Below, piece after piece: positions 25,761 to 33,719 of a stretch of DNA of 64,000 nt. Numbering within the stretch: position 1 is the first letter of the stretch; every line of letters starts with the position of its first letter. Source of the stretch: an uncultured Hungatella sp. (lineage in GTDB: Bacteria > Bacillota > Clostridia > Lachnospirales > Lachnospiraceae); the NCBI GenBank assembly GCA_947089145.1, contig CAMUJH010000002.1:1-64000 (forward strand), given 5' to 3'. Position numbers and translations under genes: made by a program. The notes below the pieces were generated by a model. That model ran no database searches. It saw nothing but the letters and a program-made list of their open reading frames with translations, and had not been told where the DNA came from.

Positions 25761-26957
25761 CTACCATACAAAGACCTCCTGTCCTTTCAATTTAAGAACT
25801 GCTTCTATAAAGAAATAGTCCCCATAGACATAATTCATATTTCTCCCAGGAGTATGGTAGGCCATGGTTCCGTTTAACGTGATTCCGTCCGTCTCCCTGC
25901 TCCAGTCCGCGCTTTTCTCATCAATAGCCCGCAGCATTTTTATAGCCGTCTCCACATAAGACCGGCTTTCCTCCTGCGCCGCCCCGGCTAACTGAAGCAA
26001 ACCGCAGGCTGCGGCTGCGGCAGCAATATCATCCTGAACATGGGGCTCCTTAGGCTGGCAAAAATCAGAGGGTATCAGGCCGCTTTCCGGAATATTAGCC
26101 ATAAAATAGGCGGCTATTCTTTTCGCCGTATCCAGGTATTCCCTGTTATTGGTATGCCTGTAGCTTGAAGTAAACCCATAAAGCCCCCAGGCCTGGCCTC
26201 TGGTCCAGGATGAACCCTGTCCGTACCCTTGTCCGCCGTAATCCCTGACAAATTCTCCCGTTTCCGGGTCAAATTCAACAATATGAATCACGCTTCCATC
26301 TTCCCTGATAAAATTCCTCATCACCTTGTCCCCATGCTTCCTGGCTATGATCCTAAATCTGGGATCTCCCGTAATTTCATAAGCCCAGTACAGCAGCGGG
26401 AGATTCAGCATACAGTCAATAATGGCTACTCCCTCCGTGCGCATCTTTGGCACTCCCGGCGTATTGAAGCCCTCCCATGCCTCTCCGTCCCATGCACGGA
26501 TATACTCACCTGCCGGATTAAATCTTCCTGCCAGGAGATTGGCTCCCAAAAGCCCGCGCCTTAGGGCATCCTCGTCTCCTGTAAGCTTATAGTCCAATAC
26601 GGCGCTGGGAATCCACATATAGCCGATATCATGATCCAGGCCATAGAAATCCAGGACGCATTCATCCATGATTTCCTCGGTAAATCTTGCAATTTCCCCG
26701 TACCGGGCCTCCCCTGTCCAATCATTCATCAGCCACATGATTCCTGCCCAAAAACCATTTGTCCAGTAAGCCTTTCCTCCTTTTCCTTTCCCCTCGCCGG
26801 CTTTATCATCATGAACCCCGTTCATTGCGGCGGAGGGAATCTTTTTTGCAGAGCGTTCCCTGACAACTTCCATCTTCTTTTTTATTTTATTTGCCGTTTC
26901 ATCTGCCCAGACTTTTTCCTCCGGTGTAAGCATATCCTGTACAGTTGATACTGCCAT
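25761..26957 (-). CDS. GH88 unsaturated glucuronyl/rhamnogalacturonyl hydrolase
   Basis: 398 residues, alpha/alpha six-barrel hydrolase without a signal peptide, so cytoplasmic. It removes the unsaturated uronic acid left at the end of oligosaccharides by polysaccharide lyases. Markers are FWAGIMWLMNDWTG near the start, the acidic AIIDCMLNLPLL (putative catalytic Asp), and GSSWTRGQAWGLYGF. The length is standard. AAAGGAGG precedes the ATG. The gene follows the GPH transporter by 37 bp on the same strand, forming a transport-and-hydrolysis pair, and is followed directly by the broken SDR gene. Confidence 0.9.
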   Translation of the reverse strand: MAVSTVQDMLTPEEKVWADETANKIKKKMEVVRERSAKKIPSAAMNGVHDDKAGEGKGKGGKAYWTNGFWAGIMWLMNDWTGEARYGEIARFTEEIMDECVLDFYGLDHDIGYMWIPSAVLDYKLTGDEDALRRGLLGANLLAGRFNPAGEYIRAWDGEAWEGFNTPGVPKMRTEGVAIIDCMLNLPLLYWAYEITGDPRFRIIARKHGDKVMRNFIREDGSVIHIVEFDPETGEFVRDYGGQGYGQGSSWTRGQAWGLYGFTSSYRHTNNREYLDTAKRIAAYFMANIPESGLIPSDFCQPKEPHVQDDIAAAAAACGLLQLAGAAQEESRSYVETAIKMLRAIDEKSADWSRETDGITLNGTMAYHTPGRNMNYVYGDYFFIEAVLKLKGQEVFVW

Positions 26958-26994
26958 AGCATAACTCCTCCTTTTTTAGATTTCGCTCTTTCCA

Positions 26995-28398
26995 TTAATT
27001 TGCGGCCGCCCGCCTCTCAGCCAGCATCTTTGAGTTATCCTCCACCTGCTTTTTGCCCAAAGGATACACAAACGCCAAAAGCAGGAATACCACCAGATAA
27101 CATGCCGCGGGCACAAGAGTTGAGCAGGTATAGATTCCGTTCTTTACTGCCTGGCTCTGCCCTGCTCCCTGAGCAGAACTCACGTATCCGATAGCTGCCA
27201 GCGCGAATCCTCCGATTCCTCCCGCTGCCGCCTGTCCTAACTTCCTGGCAAATGAGTAGATGGCATATACGGTTCCGTCATTGCGCTGGCCATTCCGAAG
27301 CTCCTGAAAATCAATGACATCGCCTATGAATGCCCATATCAGCATGTTGAAAATTCCCAGTCCCATGCTGCTGATAAAATTCATCAGCATAAACATATAG
27401 GGAGATTTCACTTTCAGCACCCATAAAATCCCAAAGATGATACAGGCTGCCAGGACGCCTATGGAGCACACTTCTTTTTTTCCAAACTTTGACGCCAACT
27501 TTGACGCAGCAGGAGCAATCAGCAGCATTGGCAGTATCTGCGCAAAACTGACAACAGATAAAATCTGGGTGTTGTTAAAATAGTCTTTGTACAAGTATGC
27601 CGTCATGGTTCCTGTAAGAAGGCTCCCTATAAGCAGCACCAGGGCAATTACGATAATTACCAGCAATGGCTTACAGCTAACCATCTGTTTCAAAGCAACA
27701 AAAAGATTTTCTCCAGACTTTTTCTCGCTCTTTCCATGAACCCTCTCCGTTGTCAGCCCATAGCACCCCAGATAAAAGGAAGCGGCAAGGACTCCGTACA
27801 AGACAGCCACCATGGTAAGCCGTTCCGGGACAACTACCTGCTGGCCCGTACCGCTGGCTGCATATACGATCTGCGGGGTAATTACGCCGATAATCAGTGC
27901 GGACAGAGTTGCGCCTACAGTTCTGAACGTAGACAAAGACGTCCTGTCTTTGGGGTCTGTGCTCATAACCGACGCCAGACAGCCATAAGGGATATTGCAC
28001 GCTGTGTAGCAGAAACTTCCCCACAGGATGTATGTAATAAACATATATGCTACTTTCGCTCCATAGTCCCAGTCCCTCACCCAGTACATGTACATAAGCA
28101 TACTGCTGATCCCCATAGGTATGGCCATGCGTTTGAGCCAGACACGGTATCTGCCGTCTTTCGCAGGCTTTAATGTGTCACACAGTCTTCCCATTCCCAC
28201 ATCGGTAAACGCGTCAACGCACCGGGCCAGCAAAAACAGAGTACCCACAATCTGAGCCCCTATGCCCAGCACGTCCGTATAAAAGACCATCAGATAGGAA
28301 TTGGCAAAAATAAAGGCAAAATTATTTCCAAAATCACCAAAGGAATATCCTATCTTGTCCTTTAATCCAAAGGGCTTCGTGTTTTGATTTGTATCCAT
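26995..28398 (-). CDS. GPH-family sugar:cation symporter
   Basis: 467 residues, about twelve membrane segments, MFS-type glycoside-pentoside-hexuronide family. The N-terminus LKDKIGYSFGDFGNNFAF and the loop DAFTDVGMGRLCD (D-x-x-x-D of the cation site) are characteristic. It should import oligo-uronides or glycosides with Na+ or H+. AAGGAG is eight bases ahead of the ATG. It is divergent from the AraC regulator at 28617, which probably controls it, and is followed by GH88. Confidence 0.9.
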   Translation of the reverse strand: MDTNQNTKPFGLKDKIGYSFGDFGNNFAFIFANSYLMVFYTDVLGIGAQIVGTLFLLARCVDAFTDVGMGRLCDTLKPAKDGRYRVWLKRMAIPMGISSMLMYMYWVRDWDYGAKVAYMFITYILWGSFCYTACNIPYGCLASVMSTDPKDRTSLSTFRTVGATLSALIIGVITPQIVYAASGTGQQVVVPERLTMVAVLYGVLAASFYLGCYGLTTERVHGKSEKKSGENLFVALKQMVSCKPLLVIIVIALVLLIGSLLTGTMTAYLYKDYFNNTQILSVVSFAQILPMLLIAPAASKLASKFGKKEVCSIGVLAACIIFGILWVLKVKSPYMFMLMNFISSMGLGIFNMLIWAFIGDVIDFQELRNGQRNDGTVYAIYSFARKLGQAAAGGIGGFALAAIGYVSSAQGAGQSQAVKNGIYTCSTLVPAACYLVVFLLLAFVYPLGKKQVEDNSKMLAERRAAAN

Positions 28399-28616
28399 TT
28401 CCTGCTCTCCTTTGTTTACTTTTTTCTATAATAAATATCATGGCCATGATTTTATAGACAATATTTGCTTATAATATGCACTATAAAATATTCTTTAACA
28501 ATTATTTATTGTGCAATATTACCACTTATGGTATGATTATAGCAAATATCTATTGGAATGTTTATCCACAAAACAGACCAAAAATTGGACATTTCGAAAC
28601 AAAGGAGCAAACTTCT
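28399..28616. promoter_or_regulatory. Divergent control region of the uronide island
   Basis: An AT-rich region between the transporter (minus) and the AraC regulator (plus). Plus strand: TTGTGC (28509-28514), 17-base spacer, TATGAT (28532-28537). A palindrome TCATGGCCATGA (28439-28450) lies near the transporter side and could be an operator. Ribosome site AAGGAG lies at 28602-28607 for the regulator. Confidence 0.45.
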
Positions 28617-29393
28617 ATGTCAACGGATAACAAAACCGCGGAAAACGGCCTGATGCCCAGTCTGGAAACCATATTTATGGGGGATTCGATTATCAATGAC
28701 GATTTAGTGTTTGAAAGATATGCAGATGAAAAGAAGCTGTTATATTTTGTTGTTGCCGGAAATTATGAACAGGCGCTGCTTATCTGGGACCGCGCTCCTA
28801 AAGAACCGTCTTACTATGCGGACCTTATTGCCAGGGTTCCTGGTGACCATGACCGCCTTCTCCGCAATTTGGCCTGGATTCTCAATTCCACCCTTCGGGT
28901 CACTCTTCTTTTTACCCATGTACCGGTGAATTATGTACATATTGTAGCAACCCATTTTGGAATGATGATTGAACAAATACCAGTGGAACTGTTGGTTAAC
29001 CAGCAGTTGTTCCACAATATGCTGGAAGTATACTGCCACGCTGCAAAGGAATTCGGCAACAGGCAGTACAGCAAAACCGTAGAGAAAATAACCAATTACA
29101 TTCTGAGTAACCTGCAGACAGAACTGACTCTGAATCAGATTGCCCAGGTTTTTAATTTTTCTCCGGCCTATATCAATCGGCTGCTGAAAAAGGAAACCGG
29201 TTTTTCCACGATCCAGTATATTAAAAAACAGAGAATCTCCCTGGCAAAAATATTGCTCCACTTTGATGATATGGCTGTTGCCGATATCGCTTCTATTGTA
29301 GGATATCCGGATTCCGCCTATTTTTGCCGCGTATTTAAGCAGACAGAACATTTATCTCCATTGCAGTATAAAGTTCAGAACAAGGGACGTTAA
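28617..29393 (+). CDS. AraC-family transcriptional regulator
   Basis: 258 residues from the ATG at 28617, selected by AAGGAG eight bases ahead (longer starts upstream lack one). The C-terminal 100 residues are the double helix-turn-helix: LTLNQIAQVFNFSPAYINRL, then MAVADIASIVGYPDSAYFC and RVFKQTEHLSPLQYK. The N-terminal 150 residues show no cupin pattern and resemble the regulators of GPH/GH88-type clusters. It likely activates the divergent transporter-hydrolase genes in response to an oligosaccharide. Its 3' end converges on the GH3 remnant, overlapping its open frame. Confidence 0.88.
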   Translation: MSTDNKTAENGLMPSLETIFMGDSIINDDLVFERYADEKKLLYFVVAGNYEQALLIWDRAPKEPSYYADLIARVPGDHDRLLRNLAWILNSTLRVTLLFTHVPVNYVHIVATHFGMMIEQIPVELLVNQQLFHNMLEVYCHAAKEFGNRQYSKTVEKITNYILSNLQTELTLNQIAQVFNFSPAYINRLLKKETGFSTIQYIKKQRISLAKILLHFDDMAVADIASIVGYPDSAYFCRVFKQTEHLSPLQYKVQNKGR

Positions 29394-29805
29394 AGCCGGG
29401 ACAGGGCCTGCCGCTTGACACGTCGCACAGCGTAATCACCAAATCCATATCTTTTATAAAATCCCGTATGGCATTTTTCCCTGCAAAGTAGAGGTTCAAA
29501 TTGGGAGTTTCTCCTGCTGCAGCCTGCTTTTTCATATGTTCCAGCGGGCTTTCGTAGATAAATGCCTGAAACCCTTTATCACAAAGCTTTTTCTTTAACA
29601 GTTCCGCCGCATTTGTTTTTGCCTTCCTTATCATTTTCATCAATCCGCCCATAGGCCCTCCAGCCCCTTTTACATGGACGATCATGATTCTTTTATAACG
29701 TTCCGGTATTATAGGAAGCACACTCCTGTCCTTATATTTTACTAATGTAATGCAATTTTGACTTATGGCTTCTTCTAATTTCTTATATGTTTCTTTTTGA
29801 AACAT
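29394..29805 (-). pseudogene. Broken GH3 glycosidase, C-terminal fragment only
   Basis: The minus-strand frame gives KLEEAISQNCITLVKYKD then VLPIIPERYKRIMIVHVKG and NLYFAGKNAIRDF, the C-terminal domain of GH3 beta-glycosidases (NagZ/beta-glucosidase type). The (beta/alpha)8 catalytic domain of some 350 residues is absent, and after DVSSG the frame no longer matches. The apparent ATG at 29805 has no ribosome site and abuts the dispersed tail repeat at 29806, so a rearrangement joined them. The open frame runs on to 29335, inside the AraC gene. Non-functional. Confidence 0.75.
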
Positions 29806-29870
29806 CAGTTTACAACTTTTTGATTTTTGAAAAATAAAAAATAGCCACTATATAAAACAAGTGGCTATTT
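29806..29870 (-). terminator. Terminator of ruvA-ruvB-zapA, with tail repeat copy 2
   Basis: On the minus strand AAATAGCCAC (29870-29861) pairs with GTGGCTATTT (29848-29839), followed by TTTTATTTTTC. The 33-base tail 29838-29806 matches 14241-14273 almost exactly. Confidence 0.75.
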
Positions 29871-29935
29871 CTGCAGCATCTATTGAGATATCATCAACGA
29901 TCCTACACAGGCGCCTCTTAAAATCAAAACCCCTG

Positions 29936-30424
29936 CTATCTTCCATCCCGGTTATGTATGGCAGACTGAACTGCCTTAAGCTTTAAAATCTCATCGTGCG
30001 CTTTCTCCAGCTCCCTTTTCACCCTGTCCAGTTCCGCCTTCTTCTCATCCAGATCCCTGGTAACGTTTTCCAGCCGCATCTGGGTAGTCACCAAATCGTG
30101 CTTCAGCCCATAGCTTTCCCTCTCCATGTCATCCCGCTGCCGCTCGCTGACCGCCGCCCGGTTAATGGCCTTAAAATAATCGTCTGCAATATTCAGGGAA
30201 ATCATCACTGCCTGATACTCTTCGCTCTGCCTGGTAAATCCCTCCTGGCGCTTTAGCATGGCCGTCTTCTCATTAATATAGCTGGCCACCCTCTGAAGGT
30301 AATGCTCATCCTCCGTGCCGCCCAATGTATAAATCTTCCCATCGATTAAAACTTCCGCATAATTCTTTGTATCCATGAATCTGCTGCTGTTGTTTTTCAT
30401 CTCAATCTGCTCCTTGTCATTCAT
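29936..30424 (-). CDS. zapA: Cell division protein ZapA
   Basis: 162 residues. The N-terminal ZapA domain (about 17-95: YAEVLIDGKIYTLGG, EEYQAVMISLNIADDYF) binds FtsZ and bundles filaments. A long coiled coil follows (about 100-155), longer than in E. coli ZapA but usual in Clostridia. The start overlaps the ruvB stop (TGATG), so translation is coupled. Third gene of ruvA-ruvB-zapA. Confidence 0.92.
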   Translation of the reverse strand: MNDKEQIEMKNNSSRFMDTKNYAEVLIDGKIYTLGGTEDEHYLQRVASYINEKTAMLKRQEGFTRQSEEYQAVMISLNIADDYFKAINRAAVSERQRDDMERESYGLKHDLVTTQMRLENVTRDLDEKKAELDRVKRELEKAHDEILKLKAVQSAIHNRDGR

Positions 30425-31440
30425 CAGGCCAGGCCCAGATGGTGATAAGCATGCTCCGTAGCCACCCGTCCCCTGGGCGTGCGGTTAAGCAGGCCATTCA
30501 TCAAAAGGTACGGCTCATACACATCTTCCAGGGTTCCTGCGTCTTCCCCCAGGGCCGCAGCCAGAGTATCCAGGCCTACAGGGCCGCCGGAAAACTTCTG
30601 AATAATCGTCAGAAGAATGGCCCTGTCATTGTTGTCCAGCCCCAGGCGGTCCACGTCGAGAATATCCAGGGCAAAATCCGCCACCTCTTTCGTTATCACT
30701 CCGTCATATTTCACCTGGGCAAAATCTCTCACCCGCTTCAAAAGCCGGTTTGCAAGCCTGGGGGTTCCCCGGGACCGTCTGGCCAGCTCCAGGGCGCCCG
30801 CCTCCTCAATCTCCACCTCTAAAACCCTGGCGGACCGAAGGATAATGGTCTTTAATTCCTCCGTGGTATAGAATTCCATTTTAGCCACCACCCCGAACCG
30901 ATCCCGAAGCGGAGCCGTTAAAAGACCTGCCCTGGTAGTGGCCCCCACCAGGGTAAACCTTGGAAGCTCCAGCCGGATAGACCTGGCGGACGACTCCTTG
31001 CCCAGCATAATGTCAATGGCAAAGTCTTCCATCGCCGGGTAAAGAACCTCCTCCACCTGCCGGTTCAGCCGATGGATCTCGTCTACAAACAGAACGTCTC
31101 CCTCCTGAAGGTTATTTAAAATAGCTGCCATCTCCCCCGGCTTCTCGATAGCCGGGCCTGATGTAACCTTCATATTTACCCCCATTTCATGGGCAATGAT
31201 CCCTGACAGAGTAGTCTTGCCAAGTCCTGGCGGGCCGTAAAACAGCACATGATCCAGACTGTCTCCCCTGGATTTCGCCGCATCAATATAAATCTTTAAC
31301 GTGGACTTCAGTTTCTCCTGGCCGATATAATCTTTTAACGCCTGAGGCCGTAAATGAGACTCCACCTTGCTTTCTTCTTCTGTTAAATCCGTATTGATAA
31401 TTCTGCGCTCCATATTCCCCTGCCCAAAACCGGGATGCAC
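30424..31440 (-). CDS. ruvB: Holliday junction branch migration ATPase RuvB
   Basis: AAA+ motor driving branch migration with RuvA. Walker [10 protein letters not shown], Walker [10 protein letters not shown], and GATTRAG are all present, with a C-terminal winged helix ([16 protein letters not shown]). 338 residues from a GTG at 31440; an ATG nine codons in ([10 protein letters not shown]) is the more usual family start and may be the true one. It lies 58 bp after ruvA. Confidence 0.96.
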   Translation of the reverse strand: MHPGFGQGNMERRIINTDLTEEESKVESHLRPQALKDYIGQEKLKSTLKIYIDAAKSRGDSLDHVLFYGPPGLGKTTLSGIIAHEMGVNMKVTSGPAIEKPGEMAAILNNLQEGDVLFVDEIHRLNRQVEEVLYPAMEDFAIDIMLGKESSARSIRLELPRFTLVGATTRAGLLTAPLRDRFGVVAKMEFYTTEELKTIILRSARVLEVEIEEAGALELARRSRGTPRLANRLLKRVRDFAQVKYDGVITKEVADFALDILDVDRLGLDNNDRAILLTIIQKFSGGPVGLDTLAAALGEDAGTLEDVYEPYLLMNGLLNRTPRGRVATEHAYHHLGLA

Positions 31441-31498
31441 CCGGGTTTTCTCTTATATGATCCTGACTCCAATCTAACATGCCGATGCAGCCTTAAAG

Positions 31499-32116
31499 CT
31501 ATATGGCCAAATGCCTTAAAGAAGCCTTCAGCACCTGCTCTCCGGTCATTGACTGACTAATCTCCACCTGGCGCACAGCCTTTGCCGCCTCCATGGCAGA
31601 ATATCCCAATGCCACCAGCGCATCCACTGCCTCTTTTCCTGCGTCGCCAAAGCCGGAACTTCCCGGGCTTTCTCCGCTTTTCTCTCCCGGCAGGGCCTCC
31701 GGCACCAGCTGATCCACTGAAATCCTGTCCTTCAGATCCAGGATTACCCTCTGAGCCGTCTTGCTGCCAATGCCAGGCGCTCTGGAAATGGCCTTGGTAT
31801 CTCCCGAAATAATAGCCAGTCTTAAGTCCTCAGGCCTCATAGCCGACAAAAGCGCCAAAGCCCCTTTGGGGCCGATGCCGCTTACGCCCAGCAGCTGTTT
31901 AAACATCTTCAGATCCTGCCTGCTTAAAAAGCCGAACAGGCTCATGGCATCCTCCCGGATCTGAAGATATGTATAAACCCGCACCTCCTTGCCGATTCCC
32001 GGAAGGCTTTCAAGCACTGATAGAGGCACCCGTATATTATATCCCACATTTCCGGCCTCCACCACAATCATATCCTCATCCATCTCTATCAATGGGCCTC
32101 TGATATAAGAAATCAC
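31499..32116 (-). CDS. ruvA: Holliday junction DNA helicase subunit RuvA
   Basis: 205 residues, full length: OB fold (MISYIRGPLIEMDED), HhH repeats (LLGVSGIGPKGALALLSAM, ISRAPGIGSKTAQRVILDL), and the C-terminal UBA-like domain that contacts RuvB (VDALVALGYSAMEAAKAV). It starts at GTG with GGGAGAGG about nine bases upstream. First gene of the operon. Confidence 0.96.
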   Translation of the reverse strand: MISYIRGPLIEMDEDMIVVEAGNVGYNIRVPLSVLESLPGIGKEVRVYTYLQIREDAMSLFGFLSRQDLKMFKQLLGVSGIGPKGALALLSAMRPEDLRLAIISGDTKAISRAPGIGSKTAQRVILDLKDRISVDQLVPEALPGEKSGESPGSSGFGDAGKEAVDALVALGYSAMEAAKAVRQVEISQSMTGEQVLKASLRHLAI

Positions 32117-32301
32117 AATATATACCTCTCCCTGTTTTCGTTTCCGCTCATTTCTTATCTATTATAAACCGCAATATAAAAATCCATGATTCTTAACCCT
32201 GAAGGGCGGCACACCTTCCTTTGATTGTCCTGTTTTCTGGAAATCCCTTTTTCAAACAGCCGTTAAAATCCGGCTTAAGGAAGACAGGCTTTGCATGATA
32301 A

Positions 32302-32330
32302 AGTATATCATACGCCCCAACCCTTTGCAA
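32302..32330 (-). promoter_or_regulatory. ruvA operon promoter
   Basis: Minus strand: TTGCAA (32330-32325), 17-base spacer, TATACT (32307-32302). The leader before the GTG is about 180 bases. Confidence 0.55.
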
Positions 32331-32353
32331 GATGAACAAGCTTATAGGCCCTG

Positions 32354-32382
32354 TTGACTTTGTCTCTGTCTCCATTTATAAT
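32354..32382 (+). promoter_or_regulatory. Promoter of the RNase H-like nuclease gene
   Basis: TTGACT (32354-32359), 17-base spacer, TATAAT (32377-32382); back-to-back with the ruvA promoter. Confidence 0.65.
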
Positions 32383-32434
32383 TACGGAAAAAGATTTTTG
32401 TCACTGTCAACAAACGTCTTGCCAAGGAGCCCAT

Positions 32435-33520
32435 ATGATAACCGCAGAACACGCCTTCCTGTCTCCCGGCGCCTACCCCCTAAACCGCCTGGGAGATCCG
32501 GATAAACTTTTATTTTTCGACATTGAAACCATCGGCTTTTCCGGCGACTGCCAGCAAGTATACCTGATTGGCTGTACCTATTTTTGCAGCGGCAAATGGC
32601 ATCTGATACAGTGGTTTGCCGACTCGCCTCAGGCAGAAAAGGATGTCCTCTCCGCCTTCTTTAAATTTATACAAAATTTTACTGCACTGGTTCATTTTAA
32701 CGGAGACGGCTTTGACATTCCCTTTCTTTTAAAGCGGTTCCGTATCTGGAACCAGCCCTGGGATTTCTCTGCCTTTGCCAGCATTGACATTTACAAGCGC
32801 ATCCGGCCTTACCGCAAAATTATGGGCCTGGAAAGCTTAAAGCAGAAATCCATTGAACAGTTTCTGGGAATTTTCCGACAGGACCCTTATACCGGCGGCC
32901 AATTGATCGATGTGTACAAATTTTATCTGGAAACCGGTGAAAAATCCCTCTATGAAGCCCTGATGCTTCATAACCGCGAGGATCTGGAGGGCATGCCATT
33001 AATTCTTCCCATCCTGTACTACGCAGATTTCTGGCAGCAGGATTTCACCTTAAAAGACCAGCAGATTCTGGAGACGCCTGATATCTTTGGCCAAATGTCA
33101 TACAGTCTCTGCCTTACCCTTGAAGGTTCTGACGCCTTGCCAAAGGCTATAGAATGGGATACCTCAGTGGCTTCCTGCCGGGCCTGCCAAAACAAACTGG
33201 AACTTACCGTACCGCTTCTTAATGACACATTAAAATATTTCTACCCTGACTACAAAGATTACTACTATCTTATATACGAAGATACTGCCATACATAAAAG
33301 CATCGGGGAATACGTCGACAGGCAGGCCAGGAAAAAGGCCACGGCACAAACCTGCTACACAAAAAAAGCTGCTCTTTTCCTTCCTCAGCCTCAGGATTTG
33401 TGGGCCCCGGCTTTCAGAAAAACTTACAAAACCAAGCAGTTTTATGCAGAATATACACCTGAGCTGCTTCATGACCAGGAATCATTGAGAAGATATGTCC
33501 GTTACCTTCTGGATCTGTGA
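32435..33520 (+). CDS. YprB-type RNase H-like exonuclease domain protein
   Basis: 361 residues from the ATG at 32435 (AAGGAG six bases ahead). The N-terminal 200 residues are an RNase_H_2/YprB DEDD-type 3'-5' exonuclease fold: LLFFDIETIGFSGD (first Asp-Glu), VHFNGDGFDIPFL, and LHNREDLEGM (last Asp). The C-terminal third is unassigned. Cysteine pairs (FCHC before the chosen start, CRAC inside) are of unclear use. Likely a nucleic-acid exonuclease of unknown physiological target. Monocistronic, divergent from ruvA. Confidence 0.82.
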   Translation: MITAEHAFLSPGAYPLNRLGDPDKLLFFDIETIGFSGDCQQVYLIGCTYFCSGKWHLIQWFADSPQAEKDVLSAFFKFIQNFTALVHFNGDGFDIPFLLKRFRIWNQPWDFSAFASIDIYKRIRPYRKIMGLESLKQKSIEQFLGIFRQDPYTGGQLIDVYKFYLETGEKSLYEALMLHNREDLEGMPLILPILYYADFWQQDFTLKDQQILETPDIFGQMSYSLCLTLEGSDALPKAIEWDTSVASCRACQNKLELTVPLLNDTLKYFYPDYKDYYYLIYEDTAIHKSIGEYVDRQARKKATAQTCYTKKAALFLPQPQDLWAPAFRKTYKTKQFYAEYTPELLHDQESLRRYVRYLLDL

Positions 33521-33560
33521 CAGCCGTCACCAATCGTTCCCTGTACATGACTCCCATCTG

Positions 33561-33620
33561 AAAACACCCGGCCAAGAAGAAATCCTGACTTTTGGTTTCT
33601 CCTTGGCCGGGTGTTTTGGT
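33561..33620. terminator. Bidirectional terminator
   Basis: AAAACACCCGGCCAAG (33561-33576) pairs with CTTGGCCGGGTGTTTT (33602-33617), extended inward with a few mismatches. A and T runs on both sides let it end the plus-strand nuclease gene and the minus-strand NlpC gene. Confidence 0.75.
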
Positions 33621-33654
33621 TCTCTCCCACAGCCTTTCAGTGCTTTTTATCTTA

Positions 33655-33705
33655 ATGCGCCTGCCGGGCTTTCATGTACGGCAGTGTGTTCTCGGTCAGG
33701 CGCAT
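33655..33705 (-). repeat. 51-bp palindromic repeat, copy C
   Basis: Reverse-oriented relative of 2350-2400 and 2895-2945: on the minus strand it starts ATGCGCC, holds CATGAAAGCCCGGC and ends GGCGCAT, 51 bases with no gap. It lies 15 bp past the stop of the NlpC/P60 gene. Confidence 0.7.
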
Positions 33706-33719
33706 ATAGGTTTTCCCTG

